In this document: positions 6,887 to 8,960 of the stretch, in pieces
How positions within the stretch are numbered: position 1 is the stretch's first letter
Layout of the letters: every line of letters begins with the position of its first letter
Source: a bacterium
Lineage (GTDB): Bacteria; Spirochaetota; UBA4802; UBA5550
Assembly: GCA_024224995.1 (NCBI GenBank)
Contig: JAAENB010000052.1
Coordinates: forward strand, 1-8,960
DNA length: 8,960 bases
Direction of reading: 5' to 3'
Made by a program: the position numbers and the translations under genes
Notes under the pieces: model-generated
Seen by the model: only the letters and a program-made list of their open reading frames with translations
The model's database searches: none
Told to the model about the DNA's origin: nothing

Positions 6887-8488
6887 ATGAGAAAATTTTC
6901 ATCATATGGGCCCGTAGATCCCGATTTAAACTATTATGCTCCGAGAAAAGAGTTAATTGACGACGCCTATCAGCAATTAATTGGAGATCCCTTTGAAAAA
7001 GGCGGTAATTATATAACCGTATGGGCTCCACGGCAAACAGGTAAAACCTGGCTCATGCAGGAGGTTCTTATAAGATTTCAGGCCGAAAAAAAAGTGGATG
7101 TGCTTAAAATTAACCTGGAAACGTTAAAAATGCAGAATGATGTTAGCAAGATATTAATATATATAGGAAAAAATATTACTGAAAAATTAAACAAAAAAGC
7201 AATTGAAACAGATACCCTGGAAAAATTTGAGAGTATTTTTAAAAGAGATATACTGGATAAGCCATTGATCCTTATTCTTGACGAATTCGATGCCCTGGCT
7301 GAGGATGCTATAAGCGGCATAGTGGGTGCTTTTAGAAATATTCATGTAGCACGTCGGGACCAAAGAGATATTTCTACTGAAAAAAAAGACTATCTTTTGC
7401 ATGGTGTTGCTCTAATAGGCGTAAGAAGTGTTCTTGGTATCGAAAATGTTAAAGGCTCCCCTTTTAATATACAGAGAAGTGTTCATATTCCACAACTTAC
7501 CGATAACGAAGTTAATGAAATGTTTAAATGGTATAAACAGGAGACCAGGCACACCGTTGAACAAGAAGTTATTAAAAGACTCTATTATGAAACTGCGGGG
7601 CAACCCGGGTTAACCTGCTGGTTTGCCGATCTGATCACCGAAGGCTATGAAGACATCATTATTGATAAAACCAAACCTGTCACAATAGATATATTTGATG
7701 AAGTATATGCTGCCGCGATCTCTACTCTTCCAAATAATAATATTTTAAATATAATAAGTAAAGCCAAACAGGAACCGTATATGGAAACGGTTCTGGAGAT
7801 GTTTAGGACCGATAAAAAAATTAAATTCAAATATGATGATAAAAACCGGAATTTTTTATATATGAACGGTGTCATTGCCCGGGAAAAAGTCGGTAAAACG
7901 GAATATTATGTAAAATTCTCCTGCCCCTTTGTTCAAAAAAGGCTGTTTGATTATTTTTCCGGTGAACTGTTTAACCAGATGGGCAGCCTGGCAGAGCCGT
8001 TTGAAGATATTAACGATATTATAACAGAAAATAGCCTGAATATAAAAAAAATAATAGACCTGTTTGGAAAATATTTAACAAAAAACCGGGATTGGTCTTT
8101 AAAAAATGCTCCCAGAAGATCGGATATGAGAATTTATGAAGCCATATTCCATTTTAATCTTTATATGTATCTGCAAGAATTTCTTGAAGGTAAAAACGCG
8201 GAAGTCTACCCGGAATTTCCCACCGGGAATGGGCAAATCGATATTATAATAAAATATAAAGACCGGGTTTACGGTATTGAATTAAAAAGCTATAGAGATC
8301 AAAGCGGATACCAGAGGGGATTACTCCAGGCTGCCAGGTACGGCAAGCACCTGGGACTTTCGGAAATCACCCTGGTCTTTTTCATTGAATACATTGATGA
8401 CGAGAACCGTAACAAATATGAAGTTGATTATTTAGACGATTCTACCGGCGTCAAAGTGATGCCGGTCTTTGTTGAAACCGGGGAATAG
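6887..8488 (+). CDS. AAA-like ATPase with C-terminal PD-(D/E)XK nuclease domain, copy 2
   Basis: This is a full-length paralogue of the preceding gene, also 533 codons, aligning without gaps at a constant offset of 1604 bp. The same motifs are intact: Walker A APRQTGKT, Walker B LILILDE, AGQPGLTCWF, GNGQID, GIELKS and QAARY, so neither copy is an evident pseudogene. The first 61 codons and last 57 codons are almost identical to copy 1, while the centre is only about 70-75% identical in protein by eye. The ATG follows the copy 1 stop by 2 nt, and the only Shine-Dalgarno-like sequence is GGGGAA inside the last codons of copy 1. Translational coupling and a shared mRNA are therefore likely. No hairpin terminator follows its TAG, so transcripts may read into the structured region after 8489. 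Confidence 0.88.
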   Translation: MRKFSSYGPVDPDLNYYAPRKELIDDAYQQLIGDPFEKGGNYITVWAPRQTGKTWLMQEVLIRFQAEKKVDVLKINLETLKMQNDVSKILIYIGKNITEKLNKKAIETDTLEKFESIFKRDILDKPLILILDEFDALAEDAISGIVGAFRNIHVARRDQRDISTEKKDYLLHGVALIGVRSVLGIENVKGSPFNIQRSVHIPQLTDNEVNEMFKWYKQETRHTVEQEVIKRLYYETAGQPGLTCWFADLITEGYEDIIIDKTKPVTIDIFDEVYAAAISTLPNNNILNIISKAKQEPYMETVLEMFRTDKKIKFKYDDKNRNFLYMNGVIAREKVGKTEYYVKFSCPFVQKRLFDYFSGELFNQMGSLAEPFEDINDIITENSLNIKKIIDLFGKYLTKNRDWSLKNAPRRSDMRIYEAIFHFNLYMYLQEFLEGKNAEVYPEFPTGNGQIDIIIKYKDRVYGIELKSYRDQSGYQRGLLQAARYGKHLGLSEITLVFFIEYIDDENRNKYEVDYLDDSTGVKVMPVFVETGE

Positions 8489-8542
8489 ACTCATAAATAT
8501 TTTACTCCCACACCCCCCTCAAACTCCCGATAAATAAATATC

Positions 8543-8571
8543 TTTACATATCTAAAAAAATACGGTATAAG
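8543..8571 (+). promoter_or_regulatory. Sigma70-like promoter downstream of the ATPase pair
   Basis: TTTACA (8543-8548), a 17-bp spacer and TATAAG (8566-8571) each match consensus at 5 of 6. A start near 8578 is predicted, exactly where composition changes from AT-rich to GC-richer, hairpin-rich DNA. The match is good, but the region is AT-rich. Confidence 0.5.
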
Positions 8572-8605
8572 TAACAGGTGCAAGGGGCACGGCGGGGAAA
8601 AAACC

Positions 8606-8626
8606 TCGAACTTCGAACCTTGAACT
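8606..8626 (+). repeat. Three heptamer repeats
   Basis: TCGAACT, TCGAACC and TTGAACT stand head to tail. Such GAAC(C/T)TT heptamer runs are intergenic microsatellites in some bacterial genomes. No function is implied. Confidence 0.65.
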
Positions 8627-8640
8627 TTCTTAAGAGCAGT

Positions 8641-8666
8641 GGACCCTGTGAAGCAGGGAAAAAATA
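8641..8666 (+). repeat. 26-bp direct repeat, copy 1, with hairpin
   Basis: GGACCCTGTGAAGCAGGG followed by AAAAAATA. It is identical to 8805-8830 except T8649 for C8813. It contains the stem CCCTGT/GCAGGG with loop GAA; the single difference keeps the stem as a U.G pair. Confidence 0.85.
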
Positions 8667-8737
8667 CGGAAGAAACTATGTCGACACCGGGGTCTGTTTT
8701 TCGAAGATGCTCCGGGAAAGGGTTTGGTTCTGAGAGA

Positions 8738-8752
8738 CGTTGCAGTGCAACG
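8738..8752 (+). repeat. Perfect palindrome CGTTGCAGTGCAACG
   Basis: A 15-bp perfect inverted repeat about a single central base. It could be a hairpin (CGTTG/CAACG with a 5-nt loop) or a dimeric protein site. Confidence 0.7.
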
Positions 8753-8804
8753 CCTTTACTGGCTGGTTTCAGGCCAGGGTTATGGAGATTCCGGGAAGGA
8801 GTGC

Positions 8805-8830
8805 GGACCCTGCGAAGCAGGGAAAAAATA
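8805..8830 (+). repeat. 26-bp direct repeat, copy 2, with hairpin
   Basis: GGACCCTGCGAAGCAGGG followed by AAAAAATA, 164 bp after copy 1. Stem CCCTGC/GCAGGG, loop GAA. Similarity extends weakly on both sides (AGGAGTGC before, AGAAACCT after, against AGCAGTG and AGAAACTA in copy 1), so the original unit was probably about 40 bp. Confidence 0.85.
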
Positions 8831-8864
8831 GGTCAGAAACCTGATAGTATTGCGAGCTGCATCT

Positions 8865-8952
8865 GGCCTGGAAGTATGAGCTCTTTGGGTTGTGAGGACT
8901 GTTTGAGCGGAGCGAGTTCCGCAGCAATCCAAAGAGCTCATGCTTCCAGGCC
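8865..8952. repeat. 29-bp inverted repeat, 30-nt apical region
   Basis: The arms are 8865-8893 and 8924-8952: GGCCTGGAAGTATGAGC... pairing with ...GCTCATGCTTCCAGGCC. Of 29 positions, 26 are Watson-Crick and 3 (T8875, G8889, T8893) are G.U in plus-strand RNA. The apical part contains a second hairpin, GCGGA/TCCGC, around GCGAGT. No T-tract follows inside the window, so it is not a simple intrinsic terminator. It may also be the end of a mobile element running past the window. Confidence 0.85.
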
Positions 8953-8960
8953 CGCTCACA

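Larger units (their letters stand above)
5279..8488 (+). repeat. Gene-precise tandem duplication, 1604-bp period
   Basis: Homology starts at the AAAA just before each ATG and stops at each stop codon. Nothing intergenic was duplicated. At the 5' end, 5283-5465 against 6887-7069 differ at 7 of 183 positions, six of them synonymous. At the 3' end, 6714-6884 against 8318-8488 differ at 3 of 171. In the centre, a block with nearly conserved protein (5799-5858 against 7403-7462) differs at 14 of 60. Confidence 0.92.
8578..8960 (+). ncRNA. Candidate structured RNA region, extends past window
   Basis: No convincing protein is encoded in 8489-8960. From the predicted start near 8578 the strand contains a string of hairpins: GTGC/GCAC (8578-8590), CCCTGT/GCAGGG (8644-8658), CGTTG/CAACG (8738-8752), CTGG/CCAG (8763-8777), CCCTGC/GCAGGG (8808-8822), a 29-bp long stem (8865-8952) and an inner GCGGA/TCCGC (8907-8922). 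All four imperfect positions in these stems are G.U pairs if the plus strand is transcribed and A.C mismatches if the minus strand is. No known RNA family is recognised. Alternatives are a decayed or partial mobile element or a cluster of DNA-level repeats. Confidence 0.3.

Noticed and set aside
8641..8666. Intrinsic terminator after the second ATPase gene
   Set aside because: The hairpin is followed by A6, not T. On the minus strand the T-tract precedes the hairpin, so neither direction fits an intrinsic terminator.
8641..8830. CRISPR-like repeat pair
   Set aside because: There are only two 26-bp copies, 138 bp of non-spacer-like sequence between them, and no cas genes.
8639..8959. Plus-strand frame open for 107 codons to the window end (GTG 8639 or ATG 8678 with GGAAG before it)
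   Set aside because: The translation (MSTPGSVFRRCSGKGFGSER...) is Ser/Arg/Gly/Cys-rich and unlike any family I know, and it runs through the hairpins and the 29-bp stem. I cannot exclude a real gene, because the downstream sequence is missing.

Overview
The window reads as bacterial chromosome from an unidentified lineage, probably a Gram-negative, at least partly anaerobic organism. The lineage is not fixed by the sequence. The hints are a DUF1858/hybrid-cluster-associated CxxC protein (a family common in anaerobes), a GlgX-type glycogen debranching enzyme, and AT-leaning genes with good Shine-Dalgarno sites. No rRNA, tRNA, transposase or CRISPR array is visible.

Layout. (1) Positions 1-2273, minus strand: the first 757 codons of a large membrane-anchored protein whose 3' end lies outside the window. 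It has an N-terminal transmembrane anchor, a short TPR-like helical region, a glycine-rich block of 27-residue repeats, a long coiled coil built of 43-residue repeats, and a Pro/Ala-rich segment running off the edge. (2) 2274-2568: AT-rich divergent intergenic region. (3) 2569-2781, plus strand: a 70-residue DUF1858 redox-disulfide protein. (4) 2825-4972, minus strand: a complete glgX with all GH13 catalytic residues. It converges on the DUF1858 gene, with one bidirectional hairpin terminator between them. (5) 4973-5282: intergenic region with a 124-bp asymmetric inverted-repeat element and a good promoter. (6) 5283-8488, plus strand: two tandem 533-codon genes separated by 2 nt. Each encodes an AAA-like ATPase fused to a C-terminal PD-(D/E)XK nuclease-like domain. 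(7) 8489-8960: no convincing gene. A sigma70-like promoter is followed by a GC-richer stretch dense in hairpins and repeats, and its imperfect pairs are G.U-compatible when read as plus-strand RNA.

The most interesting part is 5222-8960. The twin ATPase-nuclease genes are nearly identical at both ends but strongly diverged, including at synonymous sites, in the middle. This mosaic is expected if the ends are homogenised by gene conversion while the centres are kept apart. They share one upstream promoter and are followed by a candidate structured RNA with its own promoter. A functional link between RNA and proteins is inference only. The glgX, DUF1858 and coiled-coil genes look like ordinary neighbours with no evident shared pathway.
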